The notes beneath the pieces are model-generated. The model worked only from the letters and a program-made list of their open reading frames with translations, was not told where the DNA came from and did not search any database. Of a stretch of 64,000 bases of DNA, positions 23,005 to 34,946 are shown one piece after another (position 1 is the stretch's first letter; each line of letters opens with the position of its first letter). The stretch lies in NCBI GenBank assembly GCA_036785325.1, contig JAXIVH010000015.1, positions 12,501 to 76,500 on the forward strand. Reading direction: 5' to 3'. Both the position numbers and the translations under genes were made by a program. The stretch is from Urophycis tenuis (lineage: Eukaryota; Chordata; Actinopteri; Gadiformes; Phycidae).

Positions 23005-26000
23005 AAATTAAAAAAATCATAACAGACCCCCCCCATCACTGAGCCAGGATTGGAAATTTCTAGCCACCCCGGGTGTGGGCTTTATAAAAAAAATAAAAAA
23101 ATAAAAAATCATAACAGACCCCACCCCCATCACAGAGTCAGGATTGGAAATTTCTTGCCACCCCGGGGGTGGGCTTTATAAAAAAAAAAAAAAAAAAAAA
23201 AAATCACAACAGACCGCCCCCCCCCCATCACAGAGCCAGGATTGGAAATTTCTAGCCACCCCGGGTGTGGGCTTTATAAAATAAGTAACAAAATAAAAAA
23301 TCATAACAGACCCCACCCCCATCACAGAGTCAGGAATGGAAATTTCTAGCCACCCCGGGGGTGGGCTTTATAAAAAAAAAAAAATAAAAAAAAAATAAAA
23401 ACAGACCCCCCCCCCCCCCCATCACTGAGCCAGGATTGCAAATTTTTAGCCACCCCGGGTGTGGGCTTAAAAAAAATAAAAAAATAATAAATAAATAAAA
23501 ATTCAAAAAAGACCCCCCCCCCCATTACTGAGCAAGTATTGGAAATTTCTAGCCACCCCGGGTGTGGGCTTACTAATAAAAAAAAAAAATTAAAAAAAAA
23601 TCATAACAGACCCCCCCCCTCCCCCATCACAGAGCCAGGATTGGAAATTTCTAGCCACCCCGGCGGTGGGCTTTATAAAAATAAAAAAAAATAAAAAAAT
23701 AATAAAATAAAAAAATAAAAATTCATAACAGACCCCCAACCATTACTGAGCCAGGATTGGAAATTTCTAGCCAACCCGGGTGTGGGCTTTATAAAGAAAA
23801 AAAAAAAAAAATCATAACAAATCCCACACCATCACAGAGTCAGGATTGGAAATTTCTAGCCACCCCGGGGGTGGGCTTTATAAGAAAATAATGAAAACAA
23901 CATTCATAACAGACCCCCCCCCATCACTGAGCCAGGATTGGAAATTTCTAGCCACCCTAGGTGTGGGCTTTATACAAAAAATAATAAAATTAAAAAAAAA
24001 AAATAATAAAAAAATAAAAATTCATAAAACAACCCCCACCCATCACTGAGCCAGGATTGGAAATTTCTAGCCACCTCTGGTGTGGGCTTTATAAAAAAAA
24101 AAAAAATCATAACAGACCCCCCCCCCATCACTGAGCCAGGATTGGAAATTTCTAGCCAGCCCGGGTGTGGGCTTTATAAAAAAAAAAAAAAAAAAATCAT
24201 CACAGACCCCACCCCCATTACTGAGCCAGGATTGGAAATTTCTAGCCACCCGGGTGTGGGCTTTATAAAAAAAAAAAAAAAAAAATCATAACAGACCCCC
24301 CCCCCCCATCACTGAGCCAGGATTGGAAATTTCTAGCCACCCCGGGTGTGGGCTTTATAAAAAAAAAATAAAAATAAAAAATCATAACATACCCCACCCC
24401 CATCACTGAGCCAGGATTGGACATTTCTAGCCACCCCAGGTGTGGGCTTTATAAAAATAAAATAAAAAAATAAAAAATCATAACAGACCCCACCCCCATC
24501 ACAGAGCCAGGATTGGAAATTTCTAGCCACCCCGGGGGTGGGCTTTATAAAAAAATAAAAAAATAAAAAATCACAACAGACCCCCCCCACCATCACTGAG
24601 GCAGGATTGGAAATTTCTAGCCACCCCGGGTGTGGGCTTTATAAAAAAAATAATGAAATTATTTTTTTTTTAAATTAAAAAAATCATAACAGACCCCCCC
24701 CATCACTGAGCCAGGATTGGAAATTTCTAGCCACCCCGGGTGTGGGCTTTATAAAAAAAATAAAAAAATAAAAAATCATAACAGACCCCACCCCCATCAC
24801 AGAGTCAGGATTGGAAATTTCTTGCCACCCCGGGGGTGGGCTTTATAAAAAAAGTAACAAAATAAAAAATCATAACAGACCCCACCCCCATCACAGAGTC
24901 AGGAATGGAAATTTCTAGCCACCCCGGGGGTGGGCTTTATAAAAAAAAAAAAATAAAAAAAAAATAAAAACAGACCCCCCCCCCCCCCATCACTGAGCCA
25001 GGATTGCAAATTTTTAGCCACCCCGGGTGTGGGCTTAAAAAAAATAAAAAAATAATAAATAAATAAAAATTCAAAAAAGACCCCCCCCCCCATTACTGAG
25101 CAAGTATTGGAAATTTCTAGCCACCCCGGGTGTGGGCTTACTAATAAAAAAAAAAAAAAAAAAAAAAATCATAACAGACCCCCCCCCTCCCCCATCACAG
25201 AGCCAGGATTGGAAATTTCTAGCCACCCCGGCGGTGGGCTTTATAAAAATAAAAAAAAATAAAAAAATAATAAAATAAAAAAATAAAAATTCATAACAGA
25301 CCCCCAACCATTACTGAGCCAGGATTAGAAATTTCTAGCCAACCCGGGTGTGGGCTTTATAAAGAAAAAAAAAAAAAAATCATAACAAATCCCCCACCAT
25401 CACAGAGTCAGGATTGGAAATTTCTAGCCACCCCGGGGGTGGGCTTTATAAGAAAATAATGAAAAAAACATTCATAACAGACCCCCCCCCATTACTGAGC
25501 CAGGATTGGAAATGTCTAGCCAGCCCGGGTGTGGGCTTGATAAAAAAAATAAAATAATAAAAAATCATAACAGACCCCCCCCCCCCCCATCACAGAGCCA
25601 GGATTGAAAATTTCTAGCCACCCCGGGGGTGGGTTTTAGAAAAAAAGTTAAAAAAAATAATAAAATCACAACAGACCCCCCCCCCCATCACTGAGGCAGG
25701 ATTGGAAATTTCTAGCCACCCCGGGTGCGGGCTTTATAAAAAAAAATAATAATAAATAAAAATAATAAAAAAAGAAAAAAAAAATCAATACAGACCCCCA
25801 AATTACTGAGCCAGGATTGGACATTTCTAGCCACCCCGGGTGTGGGCTTTATAAAAAAAAAATTAAAATAAAAATCACAACAGACCCCCCCCCCCCCCAT
25901 CACTGAGGCAGGATTGGAAATTTCTAGCCACCCCGGGTGTGGGCTTTATAAAAAATAAAAAAAAATTCTTTAAAAAAAAAATTAAAAAAATCATAACAGA

Positions 26001-26665
26001 CCCCCCCCCCCCCCCCCATCACTGAGCCAGGATTGGAAATTTCTAGCCACCCCGGGTGTGGGCTTTATAAAAAAAAAAAAAAAAAAAAAATTCATAACAG
26101 ACCCCCCCCCCATCACAGAGCCAGGATTGGAAATTTCTAGCCACCCCGGGGGTGGGCTTTATAAAAAAAAAAATATAAAAAAAAAAAACAACAGACCCCC
26201 CCCCCCCCCATCACTGAGGCAGGATTGGGAATTTCTAGCCAACCCGGGTGTGGGCTTTATAAACAAATATAAAAAAATAAAAAATCATAACAGACCCCAC
26301 CCCCATCACAGAGTCAGGATTGGAAATTTCTAGCCACCCCGGGGGTGGGCTTTATAAAAAAAAATAAATAAATAAAAATCACAACAGACCCCCCCCCATC
26401 ACTGAGCCAGGATTGGAACTTTCTAGCCACCCCAGGTGTGGGCTTTATAAAAAAAAAAAATAAAAAAAAATCACAACAGACCCCCCCCCATCACTGAGCC
26501 AGGATTGGAAATTTCTAGCCACCCCGGGTGTGGGCTTTATAAAAAAATAATAAAAAAAACAAATTCATAACAGACCCCCCCATTACTGAGCCAGGATTGG
26601 AAATGACTAGCCACCCCGGGTGTGGGCTTGATAAAAAAAAAATAATAATAAAAAATCATAACAGA

Positions 26666-26691
26666 CCCCCCCCCCCCCCCCCCCCCCCCCC
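26666..26691 (+). repeat. Longest C tract found (26 C)
   Basis: The C tract that closes each monomer reaches 26 bases here. Others of 21-24 are at 12494-12514, 14714-14735, 29071-29094, 57098-57120 and 57407-57429. On the minus strand these are G runs long enough for G-quadruplex folding. Exact lengths may be affected by sequencing error. Confidence 0.8.
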
Positions 26692-26719
26692 ATCACAGAG
26701 CCAGGATCACAGAGCCAGG
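26692..26719 (+). repeat. 14-bp micro-duplication in the core (marker B, locus 1)
   Basis: The core start atcacagagccagg occurs twice in tandem before attggaaat. The same private change occurs at 29095, 46623, 50687, 52421, 57121, 57430 and 60029. Each is preceded by a gaaatgact/cttgataaa monomer and a long C tract. A single origin followed by spread with its neighbours is the simplest reading. Confidence 0.9.
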
Positions 26720-27230
26720 ATTGGAAATTTCTAGCCACCCCGGGGGTGGGCTTTATAAAAAAATAAAAAAAATAAAAAATCACAACAGACCCCCCCACCC
26801 CATCACTGAGGCAGGATTGGAAATTTCTAGCCACCCCGGGTGTGGGCTTTATAAAAAAAATAATACAATTATATAAAAAAAAAATTTAAAAAATCATAAC
26901 AGACCCCCCCCCCATCACTGAGCCAGGATTGGAAATTTCTAGCCACCAGGGGTGTGGGCTTTATAAAAAAACAATAATAATAAATCATAACAGAACCCAC
27001 CCTCATCACTGAGCCAGGATTGGAAATTTCTAGCCACCCGGGTGTGGGCTTTATAAAAAAAAAAAAAAAAAATCATAACAGACCCCCCCCCACATCACTG
27101 AGCCAGGATTGGAAATTTCTAGCCACCCCGGGTGTGGGCTTTATAAAAAAAAAATGAAAAAAAAAAAATTCATAGCAGACCCCCCCCATTACTGAGCCAG
27201 GATTGGAAATGTCTAGCCACCCCGGGTGTG

Positions 27231-27796
27231 GGCTTGATAAAAAAAAAAAAATTTAAAAAATCATAACAGACCCCCCCCCCCCCATCACAGAGCCAGGATT
27301 GGAAATTTCTAGCCACCCCGGGGGTGGGCTTTATAAAAAAAAATTTATAATAAATAAATCACAACAGACCCCCCCCCCCCCATCACTGAGGCAGGATTGG
27401 AAATTTCTAGCCACCCCGGGTGTGGGCTTTATAAAAAAAAAAATTAAAAAAAATCATAACAGACCCCACCCCCATCACTGAGCCAGGATTGGAAATTTCT
27501 AGCCACCCGGGTGTGGGCTTTATAAAAAAAAAAAAAAAAAATCATTACAGACCCCCCCCGCCCATCACTGAGCCAGGATTGGAAATTTCTAGCCAACCCG
27601 GGTGTGGGCTTTATAAAATAAAAAAAAAATAAAAAAATCATAACAGACCCCACCCCCATCACTGAGTCAGGATTGGAAATTTCTAGCCACCCCGGGTGTG
27701 GGCTTTATAAAAAAAAAATAAAAAAATTAAAAATCATAACAGACCCCACCCCCATCACAGAGCCAGGATTGGAAATTTCTAGCCACCCCAGGGGTG
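27231..27796 (+). repeat. 566-bp tandem duplication, copy 1
   Basis: The segment starts at ggcttgataaaa and is repeated at 27797 with almost no change. It contains about six monomers. Its end, at about 27781-27806, is a hybrid monomer reading ccccaggggtgggcttgata. That joins the gggggtggg class to the cttgata class. Confidence 0.85.
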
Positions 27797-28362
27797 GGCT
27801 TGATAAAAAAAAAAAAATTTAAAAAATCATAACAGACCCCCCCCCCCCCATCACAGAGCCAGGATTGGAAATTTCTAGCCACCCCGGGGGTGGGCTTTAT
27901 AAAAAAAAATTAATAATAAATAAATCACAACAGACCCCCCCCCCCCCATCACTGAGGCAGGATTGGAAATTTCTAGCCACCCCGGGTGTGGGCTTTATAA
28001 AAAAAAAAATTAAAAAAAATCATAACAGACCCCACCCCCATCACTGAGCCAGGATTGGAAATTTCTAGCCACCCGGGTGTGGGCTTTATAAAAAAAAAAA
28101 AAAAAAATCATAACAGACCCCCCCCGCCCATCACTGAGCCAGGATTGGAAATTTCTAGCCAACCCGGGTGTGGGCTTTATAAAATAAAAAAAAAATAAAA
28201 AAATCATAACAGACCCCACCCCCATCACTGAGTCAGGATTGGAAATTTCTAGCCACCCCGGGTGTGGGCTTTATAAAAAAAAAATAAAAAAATTAAAAAT
28301 CATAACAGACCCCACCCCCATCACAGAGCCAGGATTGGAAATTTCTAGCCACCCCGGGGGTG
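27797..28362 (+). repeat. 566-bp tandem duplication, copy 2
   Basis: It repeats 27231-27796 and ends in the non-hybrid form ccccgggggtgggctttata. The corresponding place in the second 20-kb block (about 51.23-51.79 kb) has only one copy. Confidence 0.85.
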
Positions 28363-29094
28363 GGCTTTATAAAAAAAAATAAAATAAAAAAAAATCACAA
28401 CAGACCCCCCCCCCCCCCATCACTGAGCCAGGATTGGAAATTTCTAGCCACCCGGGTGTTGGCTTTATAAAAAATAAAAAATAAAAATCATAACAGACCC
28501 CCCCCTCCCCCCATCACTGAGCCAGGATTGGAAATTTCTAGCCACCCCGGGTGTGGGCTTTATAAAAAAAAAATAAAAAAATTAAAAATCATAACAGACC
28601 CCACCCCCATCACAGAGCCAGGATTGGAAATTTCTAGCCACCCCGGGTGTGGGCTTTATAAAAAAAAAATAAAAAAATTAAAAATCATAACAGACCCCAC
28701 CCCCATCACAGAGCCAGGATTGGAAATGTCTAGCCACCCCGGGTGAGGGCTTTAGAAAAAAAAAAAAAAAAAAAAATCACAACAGACCCCCCCCATCACT
28801 GAGCCAGGATTGGAACTTTCTAGCCACCCCAGGTGTGGGCTTTATAAAAAAAAAAAAAAAAAAAAATCATAACAGACCCCCCCCCCCGACCCCCATCACT
28901 GAGCCAGGATTGGAAATTTCTAGCCACCCCGGGTGTGGGCTTTATAAAAAAATAATAAAAAAAACAAATTCATAACAGACCCCCCCATTACTGAGCCAGG
29001 ATTGGAAATGACTAGCCACCCCGGGTGTGGGCTTGATAAAAAAAAAATAATAATAAAAAATCATAACAGACCCCCCCCCCCCCCCCCCCCCCCC

Positions 29095-29122
29095 ATCACA
29101 GAGCCAGGATCACAGAGCCAGG
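29095..29122 (+). repeat. 14-bp micro-duplication (marker B, locus 2)
   Basis: Two tandem atcacagagccagg units follow a 24-C tract. The locus is about 2.4 kb from locus 1 in the same 20-kb block. Confidence 0.9.
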
Positions 29123-29280
29123 ATTGGAAATTTCTAGCCACCCCGGGGGTGGGCTTTATAAAAAAATAAAAAAAAATAAAAATCACAACAGACCCCCCCA
29201 CCCATCACTGAGGCAGGAATGGAAATTTCTAGCCACCCCGGGTGTGGGCTTTATAAAAAAAATAATAAAATTATATAAAA

Positions 29281-29291
29281 TTTTTTTTTTT
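29281..29291 (+). repeat. Spacer with a T11 run
   Basis: After aattatataaaa the spacer continues with 11 T and then taaaaatcatta. The counterpart near 52605 reads A8 then tttt. The two 20-kb blocks therefore differ in the orientation of this run. Confidence 0.6.
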
Positions 29292-31693
29292 AAAAATCAT
29301 TACAGACCCCCCCCCCCATCACTGAGCCAGGATTGGAAATTTCTAGCCACCAGGGGTGTGGGCTTTATAAAAAAAAAAAAATAATAAATCATAACAGAAC
29401 CCACCCTCATCACTGAGCCAGGATTGGAAATTTCTAGCCACCGGGTGTGGGCTTTATAAAAAAAAAAAAAAAAAATCATAACAGACCCCCCCCCCCCATC
29501 ACTGAGCCAGGATTGGAAATTTCTAGCCACCCCGGGTGTGGGCTTTATAAAAAAAAAATGAAAAAAAAAAAATTCATAGCAGACCCCCCCCCATTACTGA
29601 GCCAGGATTGGAAATGTCTAGCCACCCCGGGTGTGGGCTTGATAAAAAAAAAAAAAAAAAAAAAATCATAACAGACCCCCCCCCCCCCATCACAGAGCCA
29701 GGATTGGAAATTTCTAGCCACCCCGGGGGTGGGCTTTATAAAAAAAAAATAATAATAAATAAATCACAACAGACCCCCCCCCCCCCCCATCACTGAGGCA
29801 GGAATGGAAATTACTAGCCACCCCGGGTGTGGGCTTTATACAAAAAATAATAAAATAAAATAAAATAAAAAATAAAAAAATAAAAATTCAAAACAGACCC
29901 CCACCCATCACTGAGCCAGGATTGGAAATTTCTAGCCACCTCTGGTGTGGGTTTTATAAAAATAAAAAAAATAAAAAATCATAACAGACCCCCCCCCCCC
30001 CATCACTGAGCCAGGATTGGAAATTTCTAGCCAGCCCGGGTGTGGGCTTTATAAAAAAAAAAAAAAAAAAATCATAACAGACCCCACCCCCATCACTGAG
30101 CCAGGATTGGAAATTTCTAGCCACCCCGGGGGTGGGCTTTATAAAAAAAAAATAATAATAAATAAATCACAACAGACCCCCCCCCCCCCATCACTGAGGC
30201 AGGAATGGAAATTACTAGCCACCCCGGGTGTGGGCTTTATACAAAAAATAATAAAATAAAATAAAATAAAAAATAAAAAAATAAAAATTCAAAACAGACC
30301 CCCACCCATCACTGAGCCAGGATTGGAAATTTCTAGCCACCTCTGGTGTGGGTTTTATAAAAATAAAAAAAATAAAAAATCATAACAGACCCCCCCCCCC
30401 CATCACTGAGCCAGGATTGGAAATTTCTAGCCAGCCCGGGTGTGGGCTTTATAAAAAAAAAAAAAAAAAAATCATAACAGACCCCACCCCCATCACTGAG
30501 CCAGGATTGGAAATTTCTAGCCACCCGGGTGTGGGCTTTATAAAAAATAAAAAAAAATCATAACAGACCCCCCCCCCCCCCATCATGGAGCCAGGATTTG
30601 AAATTTCTAGCCACCCCGGGGGTGGGCTTTATAAAAAAAAAATAAAATAAAAAAATCATAACAGACCCCGACCCCATCACTGAGCAAGGATCGGAAATTT
30701 CTAGACACCCCGGGTGTGGGCTTTATGAAAAAAAAAAAAAAAAAAAATCATAACAGACCCCCCCCCACCCCCATCACTGAGCCAGGATTTGAAATTTCTA
30801 GCCACCCCGGGGGTGGGCTTTATAAAAAAATAATAAAAAAAACAAATTCTTAACAGACCCCCCCCCCCCATTACTGAGCCAGGATTGGAAATGTCTAGCC
30901 ACCCCGGGTGTGGGCTTGATAAAAAAAGAAAAATAAGAAAAAATCATAACAGACCCCCCCCCCCATCACAGAGCCAGGATTGGAAATTTCTAGCCACCCC
31001 GTGGGTGGGCTTTATAAAAAATAAAAATAAAATAAAATCACAACAGACCCCCCCCCCATCACTGAGGCAGGATTGGAAGTTTCTAGCCACCCCGGGTGTG
31101 GGCTTTATAAAAAATAAAAAAATAAAAAATCATAACAGACCCCACCCCCATCACTGAGCCAGGATTGGAAATTTCTAGCCAACCCGGGTGTGGGCTTTAT
31201 AAAATAAAAATAAAAATAAAAAATCATAACAGACCCCACCCCCATCACTGAGTCAGGATTGGAAATTTCTAGCCACCCCGGGTGTGGGCTTTATAAAAAA
31301 AAATTTAAAAAATTAAAAATCATAACAGACCCCACCCCCATCACAGAGCCAGGATTGGAAATTTCTAGCCACCCCGGGGGTGGGCTTTATAAAAAAAAAT
31401 AAAATAAAAAAAAATCACAACAGACCCCCCCCCCCATCACTGAGCCAGGATTGGAAATTTCTAGCCACCCGGGTGTTGGCTTTATAAAAAAAAAAAAAAA
31501 AAAATCATAACAGACCCCCCCCTCCCCCCATCACTGAGCCAGGATTGGAAATTTCTAGCCACCCCGGGTGTGGGCTTTATAAAAAAAAAATAAAAAAATT
31601 AAAAATCATAACAGACCCCACCCCCATCACAGAGCCAGGATTGGAAATTTCTAGCCACCGCGGGTGTGGGCTTTATAAAAAAAATAATAAAAT

Positions 31694-31718
31694 TATTTTA
31701 ATTTTTTTGTTTTTTAAA
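31694..31718 (+). repeat. Inverted A-rich spacer
   Basis: Ordinary spacers of this class read attatttt, A8-10, tt, A7, tcataac. Here the text is attatttt, aa, T7, g, T6, aaaa, tcataac. That is the reverse complement of the spacer interior, bounded by TTTT and AAAA. A local inversion of about 20 bp explains it better than many independent A-to-T changes. Confidence 0.65.
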
Positions 31719-33589
31719 ATCATAACAGACCCCCCCCCCCCATCACTGAGCCAGGATTGGACATTTCTAGCCACCCCGGGGGTGGGCTTTATAAAAAAAA
31801 ATAAAAAAATAAAAAATCACAACAGACCCCCCCCCCCCCCCATCACTGAGCCAGGATTGGAACTTTCTAGCCACCCCGGGTGTGGGCTTTATGAAAAAAA
31901 AAAAAAAAAAAAATCATAACAGACCCCCCCCACCCCCATCACTGAGCCAGGATTTGAAATTTCTAGCCACCCCGGGGGTGGGCTTTATAAAAAAATAATA
32001 AAAAAAACAAATTCTTAACAGACCCCCCCCCCATTACTGAGCCAGGATTGGAAATGTCTAGCCACCCCGGGTGTGGGCTTGATAAAAAAAAAAATAAAAA
32101 AAAATCATAACAGACCCCACCCCCATCACAGAGCCAGGATTGGAAATTTCTAGCCACCCGGGTGTGGGCTTTATAAAAAAATAATAAAAAAATCATAACA
32201 GACCCCCCCCCCCATCACTGAGCCAGGATTGGAAATTTCTAGCCAACCCGGGTGTGGGCTTTATAAAATAAAAATAAAAATAAAAAATCATAACAGACCC
32301 CACCCCCATCACTGAGTCAGGATTGGAAATTTCTAGCCACCCCGGGTGTGGGCTTTATAAAAAAAAAAAAAAAAAATTAAAAATCATAACAGACCCCACC
32401 ACCATCACAGAGCCAGGATTGGAAATTTCTAGCCACCCCGGGGGTGGGCTTTATAAAAAAAAATAAAATAAAAAAAAATCACAACAGACCCCCCCCCCCC
32501 ATCACTGAGCCAGGATTGGAAATTTCTAGCCACCCTGGTGTTGGCTTTATAAAAAAAAAAAAAAAAAAATCATAACAGACCCCCCCCTCCCCCCATCACT
32601 GAGCCAGGATTGGAAATTTCTAGCCACCCCGGATGTGGGCTTTATAAAAAAAAAATAAAAAAATTAAAAATCATAACAGACCCCACCCCCATCACAGAGC
32701 CAGGATTGGAAATTTCTAGCCACCCCGGGTGTGGGCTTTATAAAAAAAAAATAAAAAAATTAAAAATCATAACAGACCCCCCCCCCCATCACTGAGCCAG
32801 GATTGGAACTTTCTAGCCACCCCGGGTGTGGGCTTTATGAAAAAAAAAATTAAAAAAAATCATAACAGACCCCCCCTACCCCCATCACTGAGCCAGGATT
32901 TGAAATTTCTAGCCACCCCGGGGGTGGGCTTTATAAAAAAATAATAAAAAAAACAAATTCTTAACAGACCCCCCCCCCATTACTGAGCCAGGATTGGAAA
33001 TGTCTAGCCACCCCGGGTGTGGGCTTGATAAAAAAAGAAAAATAAGAAAAAATCTTAACAGACCCCCCCCCCATCACAGAGCCAGGATTGGAAATTTCTA
33101 GCCACCCCGGGGGTGGGCTTTATAAAAAATAAAAATAAAATAAAATCACAACAGACCCCCCCCCCATCACTGAGGCAGGATTGGAAATTTCTAGCCACCC
33201 CGGGTGTGGGCTTTATAAAAAAAAAAATAAAAAAAAATCATAACAGACCCCACCCCCATCACTGAGCCAGGATTGGAAATTTCTAGCCACCCGGGTGTGG
33301 GCTTTATAAAAAAAAAAAAAATAAAAAAAAATCACAACAGACCCCCCCCCCCCCATCACTGAGCCAGGATTGGAAATTTCTAGCCACCCGGGTGTTGGCT
33401 TTATAAAAAAAAAAAAAAAAAAATCATAACAGACCCCCCCCCTCCCCCCATCACTGAGCCAGGACTGGAAATTTCTAGCCACCCCGGGTGTGGGCTTTAT
33501 AAAAAAAAAAAATAATAATAATAATAATCATAAGAGACCCCCCCCCCCCCCATTACTCAGCCAGGATTGGAAATTTCTAGCCACCCCGT

Positions 33590-33631
33590 GTGTGGGCTTA
33601 ATAAAAAAAAGTGTGGGCTTTATAAAAAAAA
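33590..33631 (+). repeat. 21-bp partial-monomer duplication (marker A, locus 3)
   Basis: It carries the ccaccccgtgtg form of the 13665 locus, supporting that locus as its direct counterpart in the first 20-kb block. Confidence 0.85.
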
Positions 33632-34904
33632 AAAAAATAAAAATAAAAAAAAAATCATAAAAGACGCCCCCCCCCCCATTACTGAGCAACTATTGGAAAT
33701 TTCTAGCCACCCCGGGTGTGGGCTTAATAAAAAAAAATAAAAAAAATAAAAATAAATCATAACAGACCCCACCCCCATTAGTGAGCCAGGATTGGAAATT
33801 TCTAGCCACCCCTGGTGTGGGCTTTATAAAAAAAAAAATAATAATAATTAAATAAAAATTCATAACAGACCCCACCCTGATCACTGCGCCAGGATTGGAA
33901 ATTTCTAGCCACATGGGGTGTGGGCTTTATAAAAAAAAAATAACACATAAAAATTCATAACAGACCCCCCCCCCCATTACTGAGCCAGGATTGGAAATTT
34001 ATAGCCACCCCGGGTGTGGGCTTGATAAAAAAAATAAATAAATAAATCATAACAGACCCCCCATCACAGAGCCATGATTGGAAATTTCTAGCCACCCCGG
34101 GGGTGGGCTTTATAAAAAAAAAAAAAAAAAAAAAAATCACAACAGACCCCCCCACATCACAGAGCCAGGATTGGACATTTCTGGCCACCCCGGGGGTGGG
34201 CTTTATAAAAAATAAAAAAATAAAAATTCATAACAGACCCCCACCCATTACTGAGCCAGGAATGGAAATTTCTAGCCACCACGGGTGTGGGCTTTATAAA
34301 AAAAAAAACAATAAAAAAAAATAAAAATCATAACAGACCCCCCCCCATTACTGAGCCAGGATTGGAAATTTCTAGCCACCCCGGGTGTGGGCTTTATAAA
34401 GAAAAAATAAAAAAAATATATCATAAAAGACCCCGCCCCCCCCCATTACTGAGCCAGGATTGGAAATTTCTAGCCACCCCGGGGGTGGGCTTTATAAAAA
34501 AAAAAAAAAAAAAAAAAAAATCACAACAGACCCCCCCCCCCCCCCCATTTCTGAGCCAGGATTGGAAATTTCTAGCCACCCCGGGTGTGGGCTTTATAAA
34601 AAAAAAAAAAAAAAAAAAAAAGCACAACAGACCCCCCCCCCAATCACTGAGCCAGGATTGGAACTTTCTAGCCACCCCGGGTGTGGGCTTTATACAAAAA
34701 ATAATAAAATAAAAAAATAAAAAAAATAAAAAAACAAAAATTCATAACAGAGCCCACCCATCACTGAGCCAGGAGTGGAAATTTCTAGCCACCCCAGGTG
34801 TGGGCTTTATATAAAATAAAATAAAAAAATAATAATAATCATAAGAGACCCCCCCCCCCCCCCCCCATTACTCAGCCAGGATTGGAAATTTCTAGCCACC
34901 CCGG

Positions 34905-34946
34905 GTGTGGGCTTAATAAAAAAAAGTGTGGGCTTTATAAAAATAA
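34905..34946 (+). repeat. 21-bp partial-monomer duplication (marker A, locus 4)
   Basis: It carries the ccaccccgggtg form of the 15092 locus. About 15 bp further on, the sequence switches to the counterpart of 16.52 kb, which marks the relative deletion of about 1.4 kb. Confidence 0.85.

Larger units (their letters stand above)
13585..33510 (+). repeat. About 19.9-kb higher-order block, copy 1
   Basis: A long ordered series of rare monomer variants in this interval recurs in the same order from 33511. Matching points include atcataagag 13601/33527, the 21-bp partial duplication 13665/33590, the 29-A tract 18219/36656, ccaccctagg near 22290/40830, and ccaggactgg 33461/56645. The A29 tract has identical length in both copies, which suggests a recent duplication. 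The interval is all satellite and contains no gene. The left breakpoint lies in an A-rich spacer and is uncertain by tens of bases. Confidence 0.85.
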
